NCBI RefSeq assembly: GCF_003031675.1
Contig: NZ_PYWX01000090.1
Span: forward strand, 1-64,000
Length of the DNA: 64,000 bases
Origin: Pseudomonas palleroniana
Lineage (GTDB): Bacteria; Pseudomonadota; Gammaproteobacteria; Pseudomonadales; Pseudomonadaceae
Direction of reading: 5' to 3'
The position numbers and the translations under genes were made by a program. This document shows, one piece after another, positions 8,171-17,102 of the stretch (positions are counted from its first letter, which is position 1; each line of letters begins with the position of its first letter). The notes below the pieces were generated by a model. The model was not told where the DNA came from, did not search any database, and saw nothing but the letters and a program-made list of their open reading frames with translations.

Positions 8171-9121
8171 TCAAGGTTTCTTGGCCAGGAGTTTTTCAAT
8201 CGGCAACTTGGTGATTGCAAAGCCGGCCAGCAGGATGGCCGAGTACAGCATCAGGTCCCGGGAAATCGCCACGCCCTCGTACCACGCGCCGATGATCACC
8301 GCGAACACCGGAAAGATAATGAACACGAACGATAGGATGATCGGGCTCAAACGCTTGAGCAGCATGAAGTACACGATGAACCCGCCCACCGACGCGACCA
8401 GCCCCAGGTAGAACAGGGCTCCCCAGGAACGCAGGGTGATCTGGTCAAACGTGGGCGTCTCAAACCACAGGCCGGCGACGAACAGCATCAGCCCGGCGAT
8501 GCCGATGGGCAGGGTGTTGTAGGTGATCACGCTGATGGCACTGCCTTTTTGCTTGGTGATGACATAGCACAGCGCATGCATGATCGCCGCGCTCAGGATC
8601 GCCAGCACGCCGAGGAATTCAGCGTGGTCCAGGTGCAGGCCCTGGCTCTTGATGATCATGTACAGGCTGGCGAAGCCGATGCCGATGCCGACCACCTGGG
8701 AGAAGTAGATGCGCTCACGCAGGAACAGCCCGGAGAAAATCAGGATAAACACCGGCATGCAGCTGAACAGCAGAGCGGTGAGGCCGGACGAGACGTGCAT
8801 CTCGCCATAGTTGAGCAAGTAATAAGGAACGCTGAAATAGGACAGGGTCACAAACACGAAGAACCAGCGGCTCTCCCGGGGAAACAGGATCGGCTCGCGA
8901 CGTACCAGCGCAAAGCACAGGAACAACGGGAAGGCGATCAGAAAGCGCAGGCCGGCGGAGGTCAGCGGTGGCACGCTTTCCACGGCGATCTTGATGCCCA
9001 GCCACGTGGTGCCCCAGCTCAGGCACACGATCAGGAACATCACACTGGTGATCAACCCGGCCAGCCACTGTTTTTGAGTTTTGGTCTTGGCGGTGTTTTC
9101 GAGAACGGCGGACATTGGCAT
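8171..9121 (-). CDS. EamA/DMT-family transporter (putative amino acid or metabolite exporter)
   Basis: 316-residue inner-membrane protein with about ten transmembrane segments arranged as two EamA repeats (roughly 20-150 and 165-305). Members of this drug/metabolite transporter superfamily include the E. coli O-acetylserine/cysteine exporter. As the first gene of the sulfur operon, it most likely exports the product or an intermediate; the exact cargo is inference. The ATG at 9121 has AGGGAA about 10 bases upstream, and a second in-frame ATG lies at 9115. The divergent MocR regulator starts 103 bases away, so the shared intergenic region 9122-9224 probably carries both promoters. Confidence 0.88.
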   Translation of the reverse strand: MPMSAVLENTAKTKTQKQWLAGLITSVMFLIVCLSWGTTWLGIKIAVESVPPLTSAGLRFLIAFPLFLCFALVRREPILFPRESRWFFVFVTLSYFSVPYYLLNYGEMHVSSGLTALLFSCMPVFILIFSGLFLRERIYFSQVVGIGIGFASLYMIIKSQGLHLDHAEFLGVLAILSAAIMHALCYVITKQKGSAISVITYNTLPIGIAGLMLFVAGLWFETPTFDQITLRSWGALFYLGLVASVGGFIVYFMLLKRLSPIILSFVFIIFPVFAVIIGAWYEGVAISRDLMLYSAILLAGFAITKLPIEKLLAKKP

Positions 9122-9164
9122 CGTTTATTGCTTCCCTGAGCCGGAATTGAACTCTATATTGAGC

Positions 9165-9180
9165 TTGTAATGAGTTGTAA
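9165..9180. promoter_or_regulatory. Direct repeat TTGTAA-N4-TTGTAA between exporter operon and mocR gene
   Basis: Two TTGTAA hexamers start exactly 10 bases apart, within GAGCTTGTAATGAGTTGTAA, in the divergent intergenic region. MocR regulators commonly bind direct repeats placed on one face of the helix between themselves and their target gene, so this is a candidate operator. It is a short motif and could be chance. Confidence 0.45.
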
Positions 9181-9224
9181 AATTCGGCGATTGAACCCGT
9201 AAAAGCACACTATTAGGGCGAAAG

Positions 9225-10649
9225 ATGGCTGTCAAAACAAATATTGACATGGTGTCAATTATGCGTGAGGGGTTGTCCAACGGGCAGGGCGTGAAGTACA
9301 AGCGCCTGTCCGATGTCATGGAACGGGGCATCCTCGAAGGCTTGATTGAACCGGGAAGAAAACTGCCGCCCCATCGGGTGCTTTCCGACAACCTGGGTGT
9401 GACGATCGGCACCATCAGCCGGGCCTACGGCGAACTGGAACGCCTGGGGTTGGTTGTGGCGCGGGTCGGTGACGGCACTTTCGTGCGCAAGCGTGGGATG
9501 GAGCGCCAGCGCGATGAAGGTTTTCGCAACTTCAGCGAGGAGCCGCGCCAGTACTTCGACATGAGCCGCAACATGCACATCCCCGGGCAGGAGACGGTGT
9601 TCCTGGCCCAGAGCTTCCAAACCCTGTCGACCAACGCCAAGTTCCTCCAGGACATCAGTGCCTACACGCCGGACGCCGGCCTGCCACGCTATCGCGAGGC
9701 CGGCGCGCAATGGCTGGTGCAGCGCGATTTCCACCCGATTCCCGAGCAGGTCATTTGCGTCAATGGCGGCCAGCATGGCTTGCTGTGCTCGATGATGGCG
9801 CTGTTACGGGCCGGCGATACAGTGGTCACCGAACAGCTGACTTATCCGGGGCTCATTACCGCCGCGCGCATGCTGGGCATCCGCCTCATCGGCCTGGAAA
9901 TGGACGAGGAGGGGGTGCTGCCGAGCGCGCTGGACGAAGTCTGTCGTAATCACCGGGTTTCGGCGCTGTACTGCACGCCGACCATCCAGAACCCCACCAC
10001 TGCGGTGCTCTCGGTGGCGCGTCGAGAAGCGTTGGCCAAAGTGTGCCGTGAACACAATCTGCTGATTCTTGAAGATGAAGCCCACGGTGTGCTGGTGGAA
10101 GACCGGCCGCCGCCCCTCAGCTATTTCGCCCCTGAGCGTACGATTCTGATCAGCAGCCTGAGCAAGGCTGTGTCTGCCGGGCTGCGTGTGGGTTATGTGC
10201 ATGCGCCGCCGGCCCTGGTCAGCCGTATCTCGGCGGCGCTGCGTTCTACCTGCTGGATGGCCACGCCGGTGACCCTGGAACTGGCCACCCAGTGGATTGA
10301 AAACGGCACGGCGGAATACCTGCTGCGCCAGCAGATCAATGAGATCAGCCGCCGCAAGGCGCTGGTGCAAGGTTTGTTGGCTGGCCTGCAATATCGCACC
10401 CACCCCAACAGCCCACACTTCTGGATCGAGGTGCCGGAGCCGTGGCGTGCATCGGAAATCGAAGCGGAGCTCAAGCAGAACAACTACCTGATCGCCACGG
10501 CCGAGGCATTTGCGGTGGGGCAAACCGCAGTGCCGCAGTTCATTCGGGCGAGCATCTGCAATACGTCAGGGGATGATCAGTTGTTGCGAGAGGGGTTTGA
10601 CGCGTTGGCCACCGCATTGGGCCAGGGCGGCGGTCGTTTTCACCTGTAG
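9225..10649 (+). CDS. MocR/GntR-type PLP-dependent transcriptional regulator
   Basis: 474-residue regulator with an N-terminal GntR winged helix (about 24-90, containing RVLSDNLGVTIGTISRAYGELERLGLV) fused to a fold-type I aminotransferase domain (about 110-470). The PLP lysine is K314 in SSLSKAVSAGLRVGY and the PLP-contacting Asp lies in ILEDEAHG. AGGG seven bases before the ATG supports this start. MocR proteins usually sense an amino acid or PLP adduct and control the adjacent gene, here the divergent exporter/sulfur-carrier operon. The effector is probably cysteine, O-acetylserine or the operon product, which is inference from position. Confidence 0.9.
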   Translation: MAVKTNIDMVSIMREGLSNGQGVKYKRLSDVMERGILEGLIEPGRKLPPHRVLSDNLGVTIGTISRAYGELERLGLVVARVGDGTFVRKRGMERQRDEGFRNFSEEPRQYFDMSRNMHIPGQETVFLAQSFQTLSTNAKFLQDISAYTPDAGLPRYREAGAQWLVQRDFHPIPEQVICVNGGQHGLLCSMMALLRAGDTVVTEQLTYPGLITAARMLGIRLIGLEMDEEGVLPSALDEVCRNHRVSALYCTPTIQNPTTAVLSVARREALAKVCREHNLLILEDEAHGVLVEDRPPPLSYFAPERTILISSLSKAVSAGLRVGYVHAPPALVSRISAALRSTCWMATPVTLELATQWIENGTAEYLLRQQINEISRRKALVQGLLAGLQYRTHPNSPHFWIEVPEPWRASEIEAELKQNNYLIATAEAFAVGQTAVPQFIRASICNTSGDDQLLREGFDALATALGQGGGRFHL

Positions 10650-10656
10650 GCATTGA

Positions 10657-10792
10657 TTGTAGTGAGCGGGCTTGCACCGCGCTGGGTGGCGAAGCCGCCC
10701 CAACAAGGACGCCGCGGTATTTCAGGAAAACCGCGGCGCCTGGTTTTGGGGCGGCTTCGCCGCCCAGCGCGGGGCAAGCCCGCTCACTACAA
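10657..10792. terminator. Large REP-type inverted repeat between convergent genes
   Basis: Two 45-base arms, 10657-10701 and 10748-10792, are inverted complements with only two mismatches and flank a spacer that itself contains the palindrome CGCCGCGGT/ACCGCGGCG. It fills the gap between the convergent mocR-type and ppsR genes and would form a very stable hairpin in either transcript. It is therefore a plausible bidirectional terminator, although no T-tract follows. Confidence 0.75.
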
Positions 10793-10804
10793 GCATCAGC
10801 GGGG

Positions 10805-11623
10805 TTATTTGAAGCGGCGTTCTACGCCTTTTTCTACCAGAATCTTTGCCGAGATCTCTTCCACTGAGAAATGTGTGGAATTGATGTGCGCAATGTTCTC
10901 CCGACGGAACAGATTTTCCACTTCGCGCACTTCGAACTCACACTGGGCATAGCTGGAGTAGCGGCTGTTAGGCTTGCGCTCGTTACGAATGGCGGTGAGA
11001 CGGTCCGGGTCGATGGTCAGGCCGAACAGCTTGTGCGAGTGCGCACGCAAGGCTGCCGGGAGCGTCAGGTGTTCCATGTCGTCCTCGGTCAGCGGGTAGT
11101 TGGCGGCGCGGATACCGAATTGCATGGCCATGTACAGACAGGTAGGCGTTTTGCCGCAGCGCGACACGCCCACCAGGATCAGGTCGGCCTTGTCGTAGTA
11201 GTGAGTGCGGGCGCCGTCGTCGTTGTCGAGGGCGAAGTTCACCGCCTCGATACGCTCCATATAGTTGGAGTTGTGCCCAATGGAATGGGATTTGCCCACG
11301 GAGTATGAGGAATGTTCACTCAGCTCTTGTTCCAGAGGGGCCAGGAAGGTCGAGAAAATATCGATCATGAAACCATTCGAAGTCGCCAGGATCTCACGAA
11401 TATCCTGATTCACGATGGTGTCGAAAATGATCGGACGGAAACCGTCTTTTTCAGCCGCCAGATTGATTTGTTGTACCATGGCCCGCGCTTTATCCACGCT
11501 GTCGATATAGGGCCGCGTGAATTTGGCGAAGGTAACGTTTTCGAACTGCGCGAGCAGGCTCTGACCCAATGTCTCGGCGGTGATGCCCGTGCCGTCGGAA
11601 ATAAAGAAAGCAGATCGTTTCAT
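10805..11623 (-). CDS. ppsR: Phosphoenolpyruvate synthase regulatory protein (PSRP)
   Basis: 272 residues, the family's usual length. PSRP is a bifunctional ADP-dependent kinase and phosphate-dependent pyrophosphorylase that inactivates and reactivates PEP synthase by modifying a threonine next to its catalytic histidine. The P-loop-like GVSRCGKTP and the N-terminal AFFISDGTGITAE are both visible. The ATG at 11623 gives the standard N-terminus; upstream codons in frame are not supported. It is divergent from its substrate gene ppsA across a 179-base promoter region, which is the standard Pseudomonas arrangement. Confidence 0.95.
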   Translation of the reverse strand: MKRSAFFISDGTGITAETLGQSLLAQFENVTFAKFTRPYIDSVDKARAMVQQINLAAEKDGFRPIIFDTIVNQDIREILATSNGFMIDIFSTFLAPLEQELSEHSSYSVGKSHSIGHNSNYMERIEAVNFALDNDDGARTHYYDKADLILVGVSRCGKTPTCLYMAMQFGIRAANYPLTEDDMEHLTLPAALRAHSHKLFGLTIDPDRLTAIRNERKPNSRYSSYAQCEFEVREVENLFRRENIAHINSTHFSVEEISAKILVEKGVERRFK

Positions 11624-11802
11624 TTGAGCCCTGGGCCTTAAGCTGATGGCGAATCTTGGATATGATAGGCGCGATTTTGCTGTCCCGCAGTGGGCCGCAT
11701 TCTCACTTATTTTCCAGGTCCAGGCCACAAGCGCAGGCGTTTGCTCCTCTATGAGCCGCCAGCGTCCTGAGCTTTTCCAACACAGTTAGTGGAGAGATCA
11801 CC

Positions 11803-14178
11803 TTGGTAGAGTACGTAGTTTCCCTCGATAAGCTCGGCGTCCATGATGTAGAGCACGTGGGGGGCAAGAACGCATCCCTCGGCGAGATGATCAGTAATCT
11901 TGCAGGCGCTGGTGTGTCGGTGCCCGGTGGTTTCGCCACCACGGCCCAGGCTTACCGCGATTTCCTCGAACTGAGCGGCCTCAACGCTCAGATCCACGCC
12001 GCGCTGGATGCCCTGGACGTTGATGACGTCAATGCGCTGGCCAAGACCGGTGCCCAGATCCGCCAGTGGATCATGGAAGCCGAGTTCCCCGAGAAACTTA
12101 ACGAAGAAATTCGTGCCGCCTTCGCCGCCCTGTCGGCCGGCAACCCGGACATGGCGGTCGCCGTGCGTTCCTCGGCTACCGCCGAAGACTTGCCCGACGC
12201 CTCGTTCGCCGGCCAGCAGGAAACCTTCCTGAATATCCGTGGCGTGGAAAACGTCATTCGGGCCGCCAAGGAAGTGTTTGCTTCATTGTTCAACGATCGC
12301 GCGATTTCCTACCGCGTACACCAGGGTTTCGACCACAAATTGGTGGCCTTGTCTGCCGGCGTGCAGCGCATGGTGCGTTCTGAAACCGGTACCGCCGGCG
12401 TGATGTTCACCCTGGACACCGAATCGGGCTTCCGTGACGTGGTGTTCATCACCGGCGCCTACGGCCTGGGTGAAACCGTCGTACAGGGTGCGGTCAACCC
12501 GGACGAGTTCTACGTACACAAGGGTACCCTCGAAGCAGGCCGCCCGGCCATCCTGCGCCGTAACCTGGGCAGCAAGGCCATCAAGATGATCTACGGCGAC
12601 GAGGCCAAGGCCGGTCGTTCGGTGAAAACCGTTGAAGTCGACAAGGCCGAGCGTGCGCGCTTCTGCCTGACCGACCAGGAGGTCAGCGAACTGGCCAAGC
12701 AAGCGATGATCATCGAAAAGCACTACAAGTGCCCGATGGACATCGAATGGGCCAAGGACGGTGACGATGGCAAGCTGTACATCGTGCAAGCCCGTCCGGA
12801 AACCGTGAAAAGCCGCACGTCGGCCAATGTCATGGAGCGCTACCTGCTCAAGGAAACCGGCACTGTGCTGGTTGAAGGCCGTGCGATTGGCCAGCGCATC
12901 GGCGCAGGCAAGGTACGGATCATCAAGGACGTGTCCGAAATGGACAAAGTCCAGCCAGGCGACGTGTTGGTTTCCGACATGACCGACCCGGACTGGGAAC
13001 CGGTCATGAAGCGCGCCAGCGCCATCGTGACCAACCGTGGCGGGCGTACCTGCCACGCGGCGATCATCGCCCGTGAACTGGGGATCCCTGCTGTGGTGGG
13101 TTGCGGCAACGCCACCCAGTTGCTCAAGGACGGCCAGGGCGTGACCGTGTCCTGCGCCGAAGGCGACACCGGCTTTATCTTTGAAGGCGAGCTGGGCTTC
13201 GACATCAAGCAAAACTCCATCGACGCCATGCCCGACCTGCCGTTCAAGATCATGATGAACGTCGGCAACCCCGATCGCGCCTTCGATTTTGCACAGCTGC
13301 CGAACGCCGGCGTGGGCCTGGCCCGCCTGGAGTTCATCATCAACCGCATGATCGGCGTGCACCCCAAGGCGCTGCTGAACTACGACGGCCTGCCGTTGGA
13401 GATCAAGGAAAGCGTCGACAAGCGCATCGCCGGCTACAACGATCCGGTGGGCTTCTACGTCGAGAAGCTGGTGGAAGGCATCAGCACCCTGGCGGCGGCG
13501 TTCTACCCGAAAAAGGTCATCGTGCGCCTGTCGGACTTCAAGTCCAACGAATATGCCAACCTGATCGGCGGCAAGCTCTACGAGCCGGAAGAAGAAAACC
13601 CGATGCTGGGCTTCCGTGGCGCCTCGCGTTACATCAGCGAAACCTTCCGTGACTGTTTCGAACTCGAATGCCGTGCCCTCAAGCGCGTGCGCAACGAGAT
13701 GGGCCTGACCAACGTCGAGATCATGGTGCCGTTCGTGCGCACCCTGGGCGAGGCGAGCCAGGTCGTCGACCTGCTGGCTGAAAACGGTCTGTCCCGTGGC
13801 GAAAACGGCCTGCGCGTGATCATGATGTGCGAGCTGCCGTCCAACGCCATCCTGGCCGAAGAGTTCCTGGAGTTCTTCGATGGGTTCTCCATCGGCTCCA
13901 ACGACCTGACCCAGCTGACACTGGGCCTGGACCGTGACTCCGGGATCATCGCCCACCTGTTCGATGAGCGTAACCCGGCGGTCAAGAAGCTGCTGGCCAA
14001 CGCTATCCAGGCCTGCAACAAGGCCGGCAAGTACATCGGTATCTGCGGCCAGGGGCCTTCCGACCACCCGGACCTGGCCAAGTGGCTGATGGAACAGGGC
14101 ATCGAAAGTGTCTCGCTGAACCCCGACTCCGTACTGGAAACCTGGTTCTTCCTGGCTGAAGGCCAAGCGTCCGCCTAA
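11803..14178 (+). CDS. ppsA: Phosphoenolpyruvate synthase
   Basis: 791-residue enzyme converting pyruvate and ATP to PEP, AMP and phosphate for gluconeogenesis. An N-terminal ATP-binding domain (ends near 345) contains VGGKNASLGEM. It is followed by the swivelling phosphohistidine domain with H418 in GGRTCHAAI and the C-terminal PEP-binding barrel with IGSNDLTQLTLGLDRDS and the catalytic Cys in GICGQGPSDHP. Translation appears to begin at a TTG codon: GGAGAG lies six to seven bases upstream and the next residues VEYVVSLDKLG are the conserved N-terminus. The threonine of RTCH is the expected PSRP modification site. Confidence 0.97.
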   Translation: MVEYVVSLDKLGVHDVEHVGGKNASLGEMISNLAGAGVSVPGGFATTAQAYRDFLELSGLNAQIHAALDALDVDDVNALAKTGAQIRQWIMEAEFPEKLNEEIRAAFAALSAGNPDMAVAVRSSATAEDLPDASFAGQQETFLNIRGVENVIRAAKEVFASLFNDRAISYRVHQGFDHKLVALSAGVQRMVRSETGTAGVMFTLDTESGFRDVVFITGAYGLGETVVQGAVNPDEFYVHKGTLEAGRPAILRRNLGSKAIKMIYGDEAKAGRSVKTVEVDKAERARFCLTDQEVSELAKQAMIIEKHYKCPMDIEWAKDGDDGKLYIVQARPETVKSRTSANVMERYLLKETGTVLVEGRAIGQRIGAGKVRIIKDVSEMDKVQPGDVLVSDMTDPDWEPVMKRASAIVTNRGGRTCHAAIIARELGIPAVVGCGNATQLLKDGQGVTVSCAEGDTGFIFEGELGFDIKQNSIDAMPDLPFKIMMNVGNPDRAFDFAQLPNAGVGLARLEFIINRMIGVHPKALLNYDGLPLEIKESVDKRIAGYNDPVGFYVEKLVEGISTLAAAFYPKKVIVRLSDFKSNEYANLIGGKLYEPEEENPMLGFRGASRYISETFRDCFELECRALKRVRNEMGLTNVEIMVPFVRTLGEASQVVDLLAENGLSRGENGLRVIMMCELPSNAILAEEFLEFFDGFSIGSNDLTQLTLGLDRDSGIIAHLFDERNPAVKKLLANAIQACNKAGKYIGICGQGPSDHPDLAKWLMEQGIESVSLNPDSVLETWFFLAEGQASA

Positions 14179-14194
14179 GGTCGACACGTCAAAA

Positions 14195-14228
14195 GTGCCG
14201 GTCACTCGTTGCGGGTGACCGGCATTCT
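14195..14228 (+). terminator. Stem-loop after ppsA
   Basis: A perfect 10-bp stem, TGCCGGTCAC/GTGACCGGCA, with an 8-base loop is followed by a short T-rich stretch (TTCTTATCT). It lies 17 bases after the ppsA stop codon and is a probable, rather weak, intrinsic terminator. Confidence 0.6.
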
Positions 14229-14284
14229 TATCTGTACAGGGCGGGAATCCTTGCGGACGCCGCCCTTTTTTGTGCAAGAGCATT

Positions 14285-15274
14285 ATGCAAAGCAGCAGCA
14301 ACCTGTTTCCCGTCGCCCTGATCAGCGCTGAACGTCGCGGCGACCTGAGTGAAGATGTGTATCGCCTCAAGCCCGGCAACAGCCCGGACGGAACTGTCGA
14401 GCTGGCCGTGACCCGCTTGGGCCTGGCTGATGTCCCGGAAAACCGGGGCACGCCGATTATTTTGCTGCACGGCAGTTTTTCCAATCGGCGCTTCTGGTAC
14501 TCGCCCAAAGGTATCGGCCTGGGTGCCTATCTGGCACGCCAGGGGTTTGATGTATGGATCCCGGAAATGCGTGGCCATGGCCTGTCCAAGCGCAATCACG
14601 ACTACGCCAAAAACCGCGTCGCCGATTATGCGCGCTACGACGTGCCGGCCATTGGCGCGTTCGTGCGTGAGCAGAGTGGGCAGATTCCCCACTGGATCGG
14701 GCATTCCCTGGGCGCTACGACTCTGGCGGCGGCCCTGGGTGGCCAGCACTTGGGTGCACCTGCAGCGGCTTCCGTGGCATTGTTTGGTTGCCAGGTCAGC
14801 CGCACCTACTGGCCACTGAAAATCCCTGCGGTGGAGTGGGGCGCGCGCTTGATCTTGAAGCGCCTGGGCCAGTTGTCCGGCCCAAGGCTCAAGCGCGGCC
14901 CGGAAGACGAGCCTATCGGTATCATGCTTGAAACCATGCGCTGGCATGGCCTGTTCGGGCGCTTTGGCGATGCCGAGCGCGACTGGTGGAAAGGCTTGGC
15001 CGAGGTTGATGTGCCATTGCTGGCAGTGAGCGCTGCGGGTGATCGGCAAGACCCGGACTGGGCCTGCCGCAAGCTGTTCGAGCAGGTCGGCTCTGAACAT
15101 CGCCAGTACCTCTGCCTGGGGCGTCAGCAAGGGTTTAGCGGTGATTTCGGGCATGTGCAGATGCTGGTCAGCAAGCCTGCGCAGGCCGAGGTCTGGCCAT
15201 TGGTGGCCCGCTGGTTGAGAGACCCGCTGACACCTTTGTCCGGCGCACAGTCCGAAGTGGACGCAGCGGTTTGA
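14285..15274 (+). CDS. Alpha/beta-fold hydrolase
   Basis: 329-residue cytoplasmic hydrolase. The oxyanion-side motif LLHGSFSNRRFW and the nucleophile elbow GHSLGA are clear, with a late Asp (AAGDRQDPDW) and a His near the C-terminus (GFSGDFGHVQM) completing a likely catalytic triad. It sits downstream of ppsA, matching the esterase/lipase-like gene at this place in P. aeruginosa. The substrate is unknown; the family includes carboxylesterases and thioesterases. The ATG at 14285 is used; in-frame upstream starts fall in the ppsA 3' region. Confidence 0.85.
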   Translation: MQSSSNLFPVALISAERRGDLSEDVYRLKPGNSPDGTVELAVTRLGLADVPENRGTPIILLHGSFSNRRFWYSPKGIGLGAYLARQGFDVWIPEMRGHGLSKRNHDYAKNRVADYARYDVPAIGAFVREQSGQIPHWIGHSLGATTLAAALGGQHLGAPAAASVALFGCQVSRTYWPLKIPAVEWGARLILKRLGQLSGPRLKRGPEDEPIGIMLETMRWHGLFGRFGDAERDWWKGLAEVDVPLLAVSAAGDRQDPDWACRKLFEQVGSEHRQYLCLGRQQGFSGDFGHVQMLVSKPAQAEVWPLVARWLRDPLTPLSGAQSEVDAAV

Positions 15275-15504
15275 CGAAGCGCTCTGCCAAGGGCGTTTCA
15301 CTTGTGAGTGGTTGCGGCTAAGATATGACGCGTTAAACGCTTCTGGTCATATTCAGTCGCGCAACGGGTATTGCGTTGCGGCCAAGCGGGTCTGATCATG
15401 GCCGCCGTCTACGGCGCAGTCTTTAAAGAAAGCCTGTCGTGGCGCGTTTTCCTGATGTACACCATGGGATGTTGAACCTCTACTTTGATGACAGGAGTTT
15501 CTCG

Positions 15505-15996
15505 ATGAACCATTACGTGACCCCCGACCTGTGCGACGCCTACCCGGAACTGGTGCAGGTGGTTGAGCCGATGTTCAGCAACTTCGGCGGGCGAGACTCC
15601 TTTGGCGGCGAAATCGTCACCATCAAATGCTTCGAAGACAACTCCCTGGTCAAGGAACAGGCCGACCAGCCAGGCGCCGGCAAGGTGCTGGTGGTCGATG
15701 GTGGCGGTTCGCTGCGCCGGGCGTTGCTGGGCGACATGATCGCCGAGAAAGCCGCGAAAAACGGTTGGGAAGGGCTGGTGATCTACGGTTGCATCCGTGA
15801 CGTCGACGTTATCGCCCAGACCGACCTGGGGGTGCAGGCGCTGGCGTCGCATCCGATGAAGACCGACAAGCGCGGCATCGGCGACCTGAACGTGGTGGTG
15901 ACCTTTGCGGGTGTGACATTCCGCCCGGGTGAGTACATCTACGCCGACAACAACGGCGTGATTGTGTCGCCCAGCCCGCTGAAAATGCCTGAATAA
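15505..15996 (+). CDS. rraA: RraA-family protein (ribonuclease E activity regulator / HMG aldolase-like)
   Basis: 163 residues, typical for RraA. The conserved core GEIVTIKCFEDNSLVKE, the segment VVDGGGSLRRALLGDM and the GCIRD motif (GCIRDVDVI) are present. Proteins of this fold either bind and inhibit RNase E or act as 4-hydroxy-4-methyl-2-oxoglutarate aldolases; the GxxRD signature does not separate the two. AGGAG eight bases before the ATG at 15505 sets the start and excludes an upstream in-frame ATG. The position between the hydrolase and cmaX is conserved in Pseudomonas. Confidence 0.92.
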   Translation: MNHYVTPDLCDAYPELVQVVEPMFSNFGGRDSFGGEIVTIKCFEDNSLVKEQADQPGAGKVLVVDGGGSLRRALLGDMIAEKAAKNGWEGLVIYGCIRDVDVIAQTDLGVQALASHPMKTDKRGIGDLNVVVTFAGVTFRPGEYIYADNNGVIVSPSPLKMPE

Positions 15997-16020
15997 ACCG
16001 CAGTAGCCATAGGGGTCAGG

Positions 16021-17016
16021 ATGTTCGAGGAAGAAAACGCGCAGTGGGGTTTGGTACATGCCCTGGTGCTGGACGGTAAAGGCGGTGCGCGTTCGATTGC
16101 CCGGACTGAGCTCGATGATTTGCACTTGCAGCCCCAGGAAAGCCTGTGGCTGCATTGGGATCGCAGTCACCCCCAGACCCAGACCTGGTTGCGTAAATCC
16201 AGTGGTCTGAGCGAGTTTGCCTGTGACCTGCTGCTGGAGGAGAACACTCGTCCGCGCCTGTTGCCGTTGCCGGATGCCGAATTGCTGCTGTTCCTGCGGG
16301 GGGTCAACCTCAATCCAGGTGCCGAGCCTGAAGACATGGTCTCGGTGCGTATTTTTGCGGCGGCCGACCGGGTCATTTCCCTGCGTCTGCGGCCGTTGCG
16401 CGCCACCGATGAGTTGCTGGTGCAATTGGCGGAGGGCAATGGGCCGAAAACGGCGTCCGAGCTCATCCTTTATATGGCGCAGTACCTGACCAATAAAGTG
16501 CAGGATCTGGTCACGGACCTGTCTGAAATCGTCGATTCCGAGGAAGAAAAACTCGATGCCGACGAACGGTATACTCCTGAGCATGGCAGCGTCTTGCAGA
16601 TTCGCCGACGCGCAGCCGGGCTGAAGCGTTTTCTGGCGCCACAACGGGATATTTTTGCGCAACTGACGCGCATCAAATTGCCGTGGTTTTGTGATGACGA
16701 CGCCGACTACTGGAATGAATTACACAACAGCCTGACCCGTTACCTGGAAGAGCTCGAATTGGCTCGGGAGCGCGTGGGGCTTGTGCTTGAGACCGAGGAC
16801 CGGCGTTTGAGCGTGCGTATGAACCGCACCATGTACCGCTTCGGAATCATCACCGGAATCTTTCTGCCGATGAGTTTTTTGACCGGCCTGCTGGGAATCA
16901 ATGTGGGCGGAATACCCTTTGCGGGAAACCCCTACGGATTCTTGATTGCCTGCCTGATGATGGTGGCCGTTGCACTGGGGCAATGGTGGCTTTTTCGACG
17001 ATTACGCTGGGTTTGA
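16021..17016 (+). CDS. cmaX: CorA/ZntB-type divalent cation transporter CmaX
   Basis: 331-residue inner-membrane protein with a long acidic and alpha-helical cytoplasmic domain and two C-terminal transmembrane helices (about residues 272-294 and 302-324). The loop between them carries GIN (LLGINVGG) in place of the GMN of classical CorA, as in ZntB-like zinc or magnesium transporters. It starts the cmaX-crfX-cmpX-sigX-oprF cluster. Cargo is probably Mg2+ or Zn2+, from the family. Confidence 0.9.
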   Translation: MFEEENAQWGLVHALVLDGKGGARSIARTELDDLHLQPQESLWLHWDRSHPQTQTWLRKSSGLSEFACDLLLEENTRPRLLPLPDAELLLFLRGVNLNPGAEPEDMVSVRIFAAADRVISLRLRPLRATDELLVQLAEGNGPKTASELILYMAQYLTNKVQDLVTDLSEIVDSEEEKLDADERYTPEHGSVLQIRRRAAGLKRFLAPQRDIFAQLTRIKLPWFCDDDADYWNELHNSLTRYLEELELARERVGLVLETEDRRLSVRMNRTMYRFGIITGIFLPMSFLTGLLGINVGGIPFAGNPYGFLIACLMMVAVALGQWWLFRRLRWV

Positions 17017-17102
17017 CCTGAATATGACCTGAACGCAGCAAGGGTCTTATGTGACCCCAAGAATTTAACCCTCGTCTTTTAAAACACTTGCGAGAGGTCT
17101 AT

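Noticed and set aside
9125..9415. 96-codon open frame across the exporter-mocR intergenic region
   Set aside because: It overlaps the start of the regulator and the promoter region, and has no family resemblance or ribosome-binding site.
12283..14508. 741-codon open frame antisense to ppsA
   Set aside because: Shadow of a long GC-rich gene; ppsA on the other strand is unmistakable.
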